Origin: Eleginops maclovinus
Taxonomy: Eukaryota > Chordata > Actinopteri > Perciformes > Eleginopidae
Assembly: GCF_036324505.1 (NCBI RefSeq)
Contig: NC_086366.1
Coordinates: 14,921,427-14,985,426, forward strand
Reading direction: 5' to 3'
Length of the DNA stretch: 64,000 bases
Shown here: one piece after another, positions 18,797 through 41,500 of the stretch
Position numbering within the stretch: position 1 is the stretch's first letter
How the letters are laid out: each line of letters opens with the position of its first letter
Translations under genes and position numbers: made by a program
Notes under the pieces: generated by a model
The model's input: the letters and a program-made list of their open reading frames with translations, nothing else
The model's database searches: none
Told to the model about the DNA's origin: nothing

Positions 18797-19858
18797 ATGA
18801 CCACGGACCTGAACTTGACCTCCCTGCTGAATGTATCAGATATCCACAATCACACAAGAGGATGTTCACTCACCAAAACCGGTTTCCAGTTTTACTACCT
18901 GCCCACTGTATACATCATGGTCTTCATCACAGGGCTGGTAGGCAACAGCCTGGCCATTTGGATGTTTGTGTGCCACATGAGACCCTGGAGCAGCATCTCC
19001 GTCTACATGTTCAACCTGGCTCTAGCTGACTTCTGCTACGTCCTATCTCTGCCCTTCCTCATGTTCTACTACTTCAACAAAACAGACTGGATATTTGGAG
19101 ATATTCTGTGCCGACTGCAGCGTTTTATTTTCCACGTGAATCTCTATGGGAGTATTCTGTTTCTGACCTGCATCAGTGTTCACAGGTACACCGGGGTTGT
19201 GCACCCGCTTAAGTCTCTGGGCAGACTAAAGAAGAAAAATGCAGTTATTACCAGCGCGTTGGTGTGGGTTGCAGTTATTATAGCAATCTCCCCCATCTTA
19301 TATTATTCTAGGACTGGCTTGAAGCGTAATGCTACCACTTGTTATGACACCACCACTGAAGATGAGTTACCTGGTTATTTTATCTACAGCATGACTTTGA
19401 CTGTGTTTGGGTTCTGTATCCCCTTCATTATCATATTTTGTTGCTACGGCATGATCGTCAAAGCATTAATCTACAATGATATGAACAACGCGCCCCTGCG
19501 GCAGAAATCTATCCACCTGGTTATCATCGTGCTCGCAGTCTTTGCCGTCTCATACTTGCCTTTCCATGTGATGAAGAACCTCAACATGAGAGCCAGGTTG
19601 TACTTCCAGAGCCCAGACATGTGTGATTTTAACAACCGTGTCTACGCAACATACCAGGTGACACGGGGGCTGGCCAGCCTCAATAGCTGTGTGGATCCTA
19701 TTCTTTACTTCCTGGCTGGAGATACCTTCCGGAGAAAGCTGTCACGGGCCACCAAAAAGCCCTCCAGGAAAGGGGACAATGTCATTCAGTCCAAGAGCGA
19801 GGAGACGGCTCTGAACAGCCTGGCAGAGTATGTGGAGAATGGGGACCGGAGGCTGTGA
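18797..19858 (+). CDS. p2ry1: P2Y purinoceptor 1 (ADP receptor, class A GPCR)
   Basis: 353 residues in one coding exon. The product is the P2Y1 receptor, a plasma-membrane Gq-coupled receptor for ADP that raises intracellular calcium through phospholipase C. Visible features are a short N-terminus with N-glycosylation sites at N6, N12 and N18; seven hydrophobic segments starting near residue 36; N50 in TM1; NLALAD with D77 in TM2; C105 and C182 as the conserved disulfide; and C23 and C276 as the second P2Y disulfide. HRY at 129-131 replaces DRY. HVMK at 257-260 in TM6 and QVTR at 287-290 in TM7 are nucleotide-binding motifs of the ADP-receptor group, and DPILY at 300-304 replaces NPxxY. The start at 18797 has A at -3 and matches the expected N-terminal length; the frame is open further upstream but has no ATG there. 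Human P2Y1 has 373 residues, and most of the difference is at the N-terminus. The C-terminus ends DRRL, whereas mammalian P2Y1 ends in a PDZ ligand DTSL. Orthology is supported by neighbouring rap2b and arhgef26. Confidence 0.97.
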   Translation: MTTDLNLTSLLNVSDIHNHTRGCSLTKTGFQFYYLPTVYIMVFITGLVGNSLAIWMFVCHMRPWSSISVYMFNLALADFCYVLSLPFLMFYYFNKTDWIFGDILCRLQRFIFHVNLYGSILFLTCISVHRYTGVVHPLKSLGRLKKKNAVITSALVWVAVIIAISPILYYSRTGLKRNATTCYDTTTEDELPGYFIYSMTLTVFGFCIPFIIIFCCYGMIVKALIYNDMNNAPLRQKSIHLVIIVLAVFAVSYLPFHVMKNLNMRARLYFQSPDMCDFNNRVYATYQVTRGLASLNSCVDPILYFLAGDTFRRKLSRATKKPSRKGDNVIQSKSEETALNSLAEYVENGDRRL

Positions 19859-21450
19859 AAGGGCCCCCTCTGTGTGCCCAGTTACGGATGTGGATCTCTA
19901 TTAGCTTTAGAAAACCATGATGAACTTTGTATTAAATACATGAATGCACTGTGTGGACTGAAGGCTTGGTTTAAAACTTAATGGCCAATGGTTTATAGAA
20001 CTGTAGGATAGATACTCCATTTAACCCTGTGATTACCAATTGCTTGCTTGCAGCCTGTCGATGATGATAAGCTATTGTACTGTATTGTCCCGTACACGTA
20101 TTGTACTCTAGATGTCAGAGCCATCACTTTTTATTCTTATCAAATAGTCTATGGTACCTAGACGTCGGACAAAATGAACATTAGGATCAGACTCGCTGCA
20201 GGAATAGGTTTCCTTGCAAGCTTTCAAGTCCTGTTCATCAATTTGTTCGGGAAAAATAGGACTGAACCGATGGCACCTCTTAGTCATTGGGCTGATACTT
20301 AATCAATAGCTATTAAGCAAGTGAGAATGTGGTTAAAGAAGCACACCTACAATGGCATTTGGAGAAAAAGTAAATGCACTGAAACTGAGACTGCTGGATG
20401 TGTCGTGCAGACATGATAATGCACTATGACCGGGGACTCTCGGCTCAGAGAGCTACCTATCACTCCTCATTTATTCCTCCATCTATTACTGACTAGGCGA
20501 GAAATGTGGTCGACTAGTTTTTCAATTTGACAGCTCTGAGTTTAAGGTCTGCAGCAGCTCTGTCACCACAATCTTTCTCTCCTTGTAAACTTGGTCCTTA
20601 CAGAGAAAAAGAGAAGATAATACTTACAGTATTTTTTGTGTATATGATACTACACTGAATGTGTTTTGATGTGTGCTGTACAGAATGTTGTGATGTTTCA
20701 GGATAGTTTGTATTGTTAACTCTTCAAGTTGGTATCACTAATCCATATAGTGCATGAGTCCAGTATCAAATACCATCAGTGAATAACCACAGTATCTAGT
20801 GTAGTGTTTATTGCAGCCTAGGGAATACTAATGCTTTTTAAATGAGCATAACTGACACACACTCTAAATCTTCTGCTTTGTGACTCCAACATATTGAAGA
20901 CATGTTTGTATGAAATACCTCAAAGTAAATACTGCACTGTGTCCGTGTTTTGACAGATAATTATTTCTCTTTTACATCTGTAGTAATCACTTTGCAGAAA
21001 TGAACGTGGAGCTCTCAGGCTATGATTTACCTTGGACTATGTAGGTGTTTGATGTCTCTACTAATACTATTGAAATCTGTAATGTGGTCAGCTATTGTCA
21101 AGAAAGGAAGTGAATCACCTGTACAGGATATCTGGGGCCACGTGTATCTTTGTCAATCATTTTTTTATATAAACTGTGCCAGACAATTTTGAGAGACTCA
21201 CACATTTCTTTCAGGCTAGTGCCTCATTTTAAGTCTAAAATGTAATGGATTAATGTATCCTTGTTCCTGCCAGCTGCACGTGTTCTTAGTTAAGCGGGCT
21301 CACTGCTATGAGTGAACAAACACTGTTGGTTGTGTAGACATGCAAGTGGAGTTCCCTCTTTTTGCTGCTCCTCTTCTTTTCACCACAGTCCTATTTACTT
21401 TGTTTTTCAACGCAGCCGGGAGGAAGTGAGGGGACGAGGGAGGAATAAAG
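19859..21450 (+). other. p2ry1: p2ry1 probable 3' UTR region
   Basis: No other gene is visible directly downstream. Candidate poly(A) signals are ATTAAA at 19931-19936 and AATAAA at 21444-21449. Sequence alone does not tell which is used, and the end given here is the distal one. The region is A/T-rich and without coding character. Confidence 0.35.
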
Positions 21451-33300
<11,850 letters not shown>

Positions 33301-34001
33301 ATTGAGTGTAGCAGCTAGGCTGATGTGCGGTAAGTCGCACTGCACCTTTAACTAAACACTTGTATTGAGTGACGTGGGACGCAGACTGCGTGTGGAGTGT
33401 GGGCAGGAAGCGCAGAGGGTGCACGGCATCAAGCTGGCTATAGTTAGCAAGAACTACACCGGAAATTATAAAGCTCGCTACAAGAACGTGTTTATTTCAC
33501 ATGATATGATATGATATGATTAACATGATAAGCCACTATTACATTTGCATGATCATTAGAGAGAATACTACGCATATTGTTTTCTACATGGCAGTATGTG
33601 AATTGTTTTATTCAGTAACAAAAAATATTTTTCACATCAGGCCATTATACTTTTATTTTGAAAGCTCATACAGGAGGTGGATTGTTTCGCTAGTATTTGG
33701 CTTGACTCCACCAAAGACAGCAACGGGCGCACGGTGGCTACTTGAACGAAAACGGGGGAAGCTCGCTCAAGAACCGGCTGGGCTGTCTTCGGGAACTCAA
33801 CATGCCACAATAGAAATGCTGAGCGTGGGTGCGAAACAGTCGTATTTACCCCCTGAACAGCGATAGTTGAGGGCAACGCCCTGTATCCACCGAGTAGAGC
33901 CCGTACAAAAGTGCTGGCGGAGGCGCAACGGTGAGCGGTTTGAAACCCAGCAGGGCGGCTAGCTCACAGCGGAGAGGAAGCAGGACTGTCTGCTGAGAAC
34001 C
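33301..34001 (+). promoter_or_regulatory. rap2b: rap2b promoter and 5' UTR region
   Basis: G+C and CpG content rises in two patches, about 33330-33480 and 33700-34001, directly ahead of the rap2b start. A CRE-like tgacgtggg lies at about 33370-33378. A donor-like gcg|gtaagt occurs at 33330 and could end an upstream non-coding exon, though I see no certain partner. A 20-bp run of four ATGAT units is at 33501-33520. A short frame with ATG at 33816 closes with TAG at 33864-33866. The transcription start is not determined; no TATA box was identified. Confidence 0.4.
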
Positions 34002-34553
34002 ATGAGAGAGTACAAAGTAGTGGTTCTTGGATCCGGAGGGGTCGGTAAATCCGCGTTAACCGTCCAGTTCGTGACGGGCTCCTTCATAGAGAAATACGAC
34101 CCCACGATAGAGGATTTCTACAGGAAGGAGATCGAGGTGGACTCCTCTCCGTCCGTCCTGGAGATCCTGGACACGGCGGGGACCGAGCAGTTCGCCTCCA
34201 TGCGAGACCTGTACATCAAAAACGGGCAGGGTTTCATCCTGGTCTACAGCCTGGTAAACCAGCAGAGCTTCCAGGACATCAAGCCAATGAGGGATCAGAT
34301 CATTCGGGTGAAAAGGTACGAGAGAGTGCCCATGATTCTGGTTGGAAACAAAGTGGACCTGGAGGGGGAGAGGGAAGTCTCCTCCGGTGAGGGGAAGGCA
34401 CTGGCGGACGAATGGAACTGCCCGTTCCTGGAAACTTCTGCCAAAAATAAAACCTCGGTGGACGAACTGTTTGCAGAGATTGTCCGACAGATGAACTATG
34501 CCTCAACACCAAATGGCGACGACCAGTGCTGCTCGTCTTGTGTCGTTCTTTAA
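34002..34553 (+). CDS. rap2b: Ras-related GTPase Rap2b
   Basis: 183 residues, uninterrupted, the same length as mammalian Rap2b and nearly identical through the G domain. Rap2b is a membrane-bound small GTPase of the Ras family that switches between GDP and GTP forms and acts in adhesion, cytoskeletal and platelet signalling. Visible motifs are the P-loop GSGGVGKS at 10-17, switch [10 protein letters not shown] at 32-40 with F39 (Rap2 type; Rap1 has Ser), DTAGTEQF at 57-64 with the Rap-typical T61, NKVD at 116-119 and TSAK at 145-148. The tail has C176 and C177, sites for palmitoylation in Rap2 proteins, and a CAAX box CVVL at 180-183 whose terminal Leu predicts geranylgeranylation. Substitutions relative to human cluster in residues about 128-182. 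The ATG has A at -3. Human RAP2B also has a one-exon coding region and lies between P2RY1 and ARHGEF26. Confidence 0.98.
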   Translation: MREYKVVVLGSGGVGKSALTVQFVTGSFIEKYDPTIEDFYRKEIEVDSSPSVLEILDTAGTEQFASMRDLYIKNGQGFILVYSLVNQQSFQDIKPMRDQIIRVKRYERVPMILVGNKVDLEGEREVSSGEGKALADEWNCPFLETSAKNKTSVDELFAEIVRQMNYASTPNGDDQCCSSCVVL

Positions 34554-35540
34554 GGAAAACGACAACCATAAAGTTTTATTCTTTGCTCGGTTTTAAGTTT
34601 GCAATGGTAAGTTTAAACACCATACACTGGACATGCTGACATGAATGATATTAATTGACACTATGTAACCACCAGTAACCTACTTATTACACTCATTTTA
34701 CTTAAATCTTTTCTCAGCACATGATACTTAGTAGCCTATAGAGAAATGCACTGCGACATACCGGATGTATGCTCAACTGGGCTTCATTTGAGCCTTTTTG
34801 TGTATTAAGTTTAATGTCAGTTCTCGTTTATACAAGCTCAGTGTTAGTTTTCACTGGTGACATGCAGGAGGCCACTTGCAATCTATTGTTTTGCTAACTA
34901 GGTTGGGGAAGTGTCTGACTCATTGCAGAACTGGAGGGACAAGCTATGAGTTAGTTAGTAGTTTAATCTGAACACATATAGTCTGGAGTTGTTGAACCTG
35001 CTCAAATTGTATTTTCCAGAATGAGGTTAACAGGAGTCAGAGATTCTGATGTTCTTCTATGGCCTAGATTCAAGGCGAAGCAAGTCCCAGAATAAGCCTT
35101 AAATTAAATGTTTTTTTCTTTATCTTTTGTCAGAGGTTGTTGTAGTTCACTCATGGCTCTTCTTATCTTTTGTTTGTTGCAGTGTGTTGCAGCAAGTGTG
35201 TACTGTTGAGGTCTTCTTCGTTTCTCACCCTGGCCTTGGAGGAATGCTGCAGGGGGACGAGAGGAGGAGGGGAGCAACTGAGACTCAGAGGGAGGGGTCC
35301 ACTCTTCAGGAATTCTACTGGGTTGGAGTATCTTTGCTACACGATCAGTGTCCACCATTGATGTCAACACAGTGTCAGATCCAGAGTTTCAGCAACAACC
35401 CCTTCACCAGTTCCAACTGTACTCACAACTGGAGCTAAACCCCAATGGAAAAGAAATGGAGGTCAACACTTAGAGACACTCGAAAATTGATATTTCTGTA
35501 TAAGAAGACGGAGAGATAGAGTATATTTTGTTAAATAAAC
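34554..35540 (+). other. rap2b: rap2b probable 3' UTR with a possible intron
   Basis: A strong donor-like sequence aatg|gtaagt sits at 34607, 53 bases behind the stop codon. Acceptor-like sequences follow at about 35134 (ttttgtcag) and 35182 (tttgttgcag). An AATAAA signal lies at 35534-35539, with T-rich and GT-containing sequence further on. Whether the 3' UTR is spliced cannot be settled from sequence alone; the unspliced reading is equally compatible. Confidence 0.35.
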
Positions 35541-38500
35541 TGCACAGTCTGGGGCGGGTAAAGATTCGGGTGATATCTCTGCCCAACCCATTTTGGAGCG
35601 ACGACCCACAACACTCCAAATCCTATTTTTTTTCCAAAGTCAAAAGAAATTGACACCACCTATCTGCTGGTGGAGTAAACGTGATGAGTGCCACTTTTTT
35701 TCTTCGTCTCCTCTTTAGTGTGTGAGAGGACCTTAACTGAAGTGACATGGGGACGGTGACCCGATCGCCCTTGTGTCGAGTGCCTTTCCTAAACAAATCA
35801 GCTGTTCAGATTTAGTGCCAACCTACATATCACCAAAAGAACCCGTCAACATGGCAATCCACAATTTAGTGAACTGTTCTTCTGGATATTCTCGTAGGGG
35901 TGGAGGCTGAAAAGAAACTACAATAGGCTTTTTGTTAATGGAATGGTGGTTTTTCTGTATGTTTTATGTTGGCCTTTTTGAAGTTTAAGGTGTTCATTTT
36001 GCAATGTCTGCTTAGTCTGGCCAAACATACCTTGAAATGCAGAGGTACTGGAATGACCCTAGATGCGATAACAACACCAAACGCTTACCTTCCAGACCAC
36101 TTAAATCAAATTCTGTTTATGTTTATTTCGTTGTTTTTAACAGGAAATGTGATGATGTACCGTTGAAAAATCTAACCTGATTGTAAGTTGAATTTCAGAC
36201 CACCCGTTTAACAATGGGCTGTCTGTTTTAAAAACAAGACTTTTAATACAAATTGCATTTTTAAAAAAAGAAACCAGGCTGTGTTTTCTCTTTGTTCACT
36301 TGTTTCATTGTGGTGCCACAATCACTAATTGCCAGTTTACTGATTCTAAACAAAATTGTTGTCATCAGCAGTTTATATAATAATTTATCACTGCTTAAAC
36401 ATCAGCTAAGTATATTTAAATACACCTAAATAACAGATTACTACAAATAACCACATTAATACAGTTTATAAAACATTTAAATGTTCAGTTGTCTGCATAG
36501 TGTACAATTGCATGACTTCCTCTTAAAAAGAAACAAACAAAATGCGTTGTAATGCTATTTTTCTCAAACACAAAACCTTCCGTGTGGTTATCGCTGAGAT
36601 TACTATAATGCATGTCAACAATCAAAAGCTGACAGAAACCAGACCAAGGTGTGTACACGCTATGACTAATTCAAAAATGGATGAGTAACTAACTTCGGCT
36701 TGTGTGTTGCGTTGTTTATGTGACACTGGTAATGTAAGGATGGTTATTGTCAGGCTATGGAGCGCATGTAACGTTCCTGAGGGCAGGAATTTATGTAAAA
36801 ATAATTGTAAATTACCTGAGGAGAACTTGGCCATATTCAGCAACAAAATGTCATCAAGATGAAAACGTGTCTTCTTATCAGCCTGTCAGTCTTATCAGTC
36901 TATCAGTGCATTGATAGCCAAAGCCAGGATGTGCTGCTCTAGAAAAATGTCTCTTTTAACTGTGTGGGTGTAGCAGTGTTTCAGCCCAGAGCTTCAGCCT
37001 GGGTGCAGTGTGTGTGTGGGTGAAGTGTGTGTGATGTGGAGAGGCCGTTATGACTGAGCAACCCCGATCCGCTTCTGTTTACCTACAGGGATTACTTAGC
37101 CCCTTCTGGCTGCCCGACTGCAGTATGGCTTGGGGGGGGAGTAAACAAACACAACACAAGCTTTACTTATAGAGTCCGGTCTTTCTGGGGGTAGATATGT
37201 GCTGGTCTTCAAGCTGTATACTGTGTATGTGTTCTGTTTTGGTATGTGCTGTATGTGTCTTATGAGTCTGAGCATACTGCGTCTGCCTCTCACTGTCCTG
37301 CACAAACTCAGACCCCTGTGTGGGGCTCTGTGGCCTGGTATCTGTGCCTGTTAGCCAGTGTAAGCGATGCTATCATATGCATTCTTTGGCTTTGCTTGCA
37401 CCATGTGACTGTGGGGCATTGGGAGGTCAGGGTACAGGAGCAATTCAGCATTAATATTGCATCCAACAAGTGCAATTAGAGAGTTATGTACATTAAAGCT
37501 GGGCAAATAGGGTCAAAATTATTATTGTGATATAAAAAAGACATTTTATGATGATGACATATAAATATAACCATGTTAGAGTTATTGCAGATTTTGTGTG
37601 TTGGAGAAAACTCTCCTCCCTAAAGCTGACAGCAATAGTTCAGTACAGATGTGCTTTGTGTTTGTCGATAGCATGTCTCAAATCTTCCTTACATCCACTA
37701 CAAGCCGTGGCTTGTTTACACCTGTGTAAAATCAACGCTGATGGCAGGTTTCCTCCAAGACTCTGATGCAAACTGCGTGATCAGACATGAACATCGCTGA
37801 ACTTGAACTCTACCTTTTTAAGTAATATTGCTAACTGGTAGTGAATAAGAGGGAGACGTTATTGCAGCTATGCCCTGGATACTGTACATTTACACCCCAT
37901 CTCTGACTGCTGCGCAGCTTCTGTCTCTTGCTGTGGTATAAACATCTGATAGCAGAAGAATTTGCCCTTTGGAAAGAAAGGGGCCTGTCGAGTTCCTGTT
38001 TCCTTTTATTTATCTCTATAAGAAGTGAGAAGGTAAAAGTTTCACTTCCTGCTGTTTAATTCGGCACCAATGTAGACTTTTTCTGTGGTTTTGATTTGAA
38101 TAGATTTGAGCCCTTTTGTTGTTAAGTCTTAGTTTGTTGTATACTCATTTTAGTGTTGTTATTATTTTAATTTTACAGATGTAAATCGGATATCTATTGA
38201 TTTCAGATGCAACCAAAAGGGAAATCAGTTATGATCAGGTTTACAGATGGCCTAGCTTGTCAGTGGTTGCTGGTCATGGGAGATAGTCATGTGATGTGGT
38301 TGCCATGGTTAAGGGGGGTTGGGATGTGGTATGGCTGCTGGGGGTGGCCTCGTGACCTATGGGCGTTCAGTCACTGCTGGAATGGTGACTGTAAGCGAGG
38401 ACGGTGTCGGTCTGTTTGATCATCTTTCACTCCGTTGCCATAAACATATATTTTCTTTGCTCTGACAGGGAGTGCCATTTCACTTTTTTAACTAATTCCT

Positions 38501-41500
38501 GCTGTGTAAGGATAATTGCAGAGGCAGATTTCTACAGCCCTAGACAAATAATTGCCTTTCCTTGGTTGTAAATAACTAAGTATAGATTGTTTTCTGTCAG
38601 TGATTAAGATAAGGGGTAAATGTGTTGTTTGCTGCAAAGGGTCTGTGTTGTTTCTCTTTTTATTTCTCTTTTTGTAGCAGTTGCTCTGACAGGAAGAGAT
38701 GCTACAATGCCAGTGAGAGTGGGTGGTGTGTGTTTGCATTTTTTACATGGGACTTAATAACTATATAGGCTCTTTGCTGAATTACAGACTTCTCTTTCTC
38801 TCCCAGCGTCATCATGCTATTTTTGAGGCTCTGTTGTGTTCAAGAGTGTGGTTTTCTCCTGGTTTTTCTTGGCAGATGTGCGTGTTATGCACTCTACGTC
38901 TATGGCAGCGTGCTCTCGGAAATCCATTTGACTCTATAAGCCCTTTTTACTGTTTATTTTGACACATCACATCACTTGACAGTTTAGTTTACATGCGGCA
39001 ACATTGTTAATTTTATAGTTTTCCGTTGTTAGCCATTACCATAACAACACAGGAATGACCATTCACTCGTTGTTTGTCTTCGCCTAGAAGGCTGAATGAG
39101 CTTTGTTTTTTCTCTCCTTCAATCACACATGAACACACACACACTGCAGTTAACCCACGGTGTGCACATTTAAAGCCACTGCAGTTTAGATTCCTGCAGC
39201 ATTCCTACACCACGTTTTGGTACAGAAACAAGCAGCAGAGGCATCACTCAGCTCCTCTGTTGTCACTCACAGGAACATTGGCTGTCAGCTTCCTTTTAAA
39301 CCATTTATTACTTAGTCCTTAGATTTGTTTAAGTGTAAAATCGGATCAATACGATTGACAGTAGATTGTGAGGGACCTTCTTCTAATATCTAGATTTTGC
39401 TGAGAAATATATATCTTACAGTTATGGTGCTGCTCTGCTTTTCTGTGTGGGCTTAATGGGGAAACTACTATTTCTCCTTGTACATGTGGTCTGGACATGG
39501 CAAGTGTCAGTTAAGAGTCAAAGTTGCCGTGAGTGTTTATCCATTTGTATCTTAATTCAGCTCTCCCAGTAAATCAGGGAGCGGCCTTCTCATTCAGAGA
39601 GCTGACTGTGCCGAGATGGGAATGCCCCAGAATTCCTCTCATTCCTGTCATTCCTTCAACTGTTATGTCTGGACATGTCTTTAGCCTGAACTGAAAGAGA
39701 GATGGATTCATGTGCTTGTTGTAGTTAATTTCAGGGCATTGGCCTTACAGTTACCCTTCAAGTCTGATTGGAAATAACATCCTTGTTGTTCCCAAGTCTT
39801 TGTTTTTTCTCTTCTGATCAGAAGTCTGATAGAGGCCAAGAGAAGAATATCACCAAGAAGCTTCAACAAACAAAGTTACAGAAAGAGAGAGATCAGCTGA
39901 GATAAAGGCGAGAGTGCAGGGTTTGTCTATACAGGCCTCCAGACACGCCCCGCTCTGTCACAAGATGGATCCCACTTGGCAAGCAGTCAAACTGCTCTTT
40001 ATACCCATCTTTAGATAATCATAGCACAGTTGCCTCGGTTTGCTCTAAAGCTCCATCTGAAAAGGAAACTAGGCCAATTGAGCTAGTCAGAAAGACAGGA
40101 CAAGTTACTTGCAAAGTCCCCTGTGTGGATGATAAATAGCTTTTGTTCACTGGTGTCAGTGAGGACAAGGAATGCTTAAGGACCTGATTTGTAATTGAGC
40201 TCAGTTGCAATCAGGTTTTTAATTATGGTGGGAAAAAATCAGGTCACTAAGTGTGTGGAGGCATGTCAAAGTGCTATTTGAACTTTCTTTATTGTTATAT
40301 AGGGGATTCTAGAATTGTCTATAAATTCTAAAATGTGTTACTAAGACCTTCAATAACATCTCTGTTAGCATGTTGTAAGCTTTGGTCTGACTGAGTCATG
40401 CACTGCGTCAATGACTTTGCTGCAGGTGCTCTGCAGCAGGTCTCAGATGTAGCTCCTGAGGTTTGTGTGTGGTTTCTCAGTTGAATGACAGGCTGACATC
40501 TTTGTCAGAGGACTTACAAGAAGTGAATGGCCCTGAATACTCCCTTGTTTGTTTGTGTCAACAGATGTTAAGAAGTGGCTATATTAGGCTATATTTGCGC
40601 ATGATTTCGAAAGGTGTGGGCGAAACCACAGAAGAGAAAACAGATAGAAGTTGAAACTATTGGTTGTGACAGTTCCTTGCTGAAGATTTGTGTACGATAT
40701 AATAATATCCACACCCACTACAAGGACATTTAACACATTTTGTAACAAAACAGTATCTCTGGCACAGGATTGTGTTTGAGTCTGGTTAAAACTAGGAGCT
40801 TGTTTTAAAGGGATTTACTTAATCACTTTTTAACCGGTCAACAATAGCTTATCTGTAGCACCATCCAACAAAGCCCCTTAGGTTTATAATTACCTTTTTT
40901 AGTGAATAGTGAATCTCTTAAACCTGCATGTCGGGAAGTGAGTTTCATAGTTAGTTATATTTATGCAGTTTTATATCAGTGGGTAAAATCTAATTGTGCT
41001 GTCATTATTTGCTCATTTGGTTATTGGCCTTATGTTTTGTCAATTGAGGTAAATTGTTTTATTTTTGTGAACTGTTTCGAGTTCATACACTGTATATATA
41101 TTAGCCAGCTAACGTTAGCCTCGTCAGTTGGTTTCGGTTATCTTCAAGCAGTTATAGCTACTAAGTTTAAATCCTTTCTAGTATTGATGTGATGCTTAAA
41201 TCTCCAACTAGTCAACAGAGTTATACCTAGGCTCAGTTTAAAGCCAGTGAAAATGTTCACATGGCTCCTGAAAAGGAATCTGTCTTCACTTGCTGCATTC
41301 TGCTTCCTGCTTTGTTCAGAACTGAACTTTATCACGTAACTTGCTCTCAGCTTCATCTTCCTGCCCTCCTTTCCTTTCCATCCCCCCTATCTGGTCAGGA
41401 AAAGGTTTGTGGCATCCTCCTCCAGGGCCTGATCCTGGGTCATGTGACTGCCTCCCGCCACCCTAGTGTTACCCTCCTGTCACCACGGCAACGTCAGCGT

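Noticed and set aside
33516..33866. 116-codon frame ahead of rap2b
   Set aside because: Lies in the promoter and leader region and starts with a non-ATG codon; only its final 16 codons form an ATG-started short upstream frame.
34300..34569. Minus-strand 89-codon frame across rap2b
   Set aside because: Antisense shadow of a strongly conserved coding exon.
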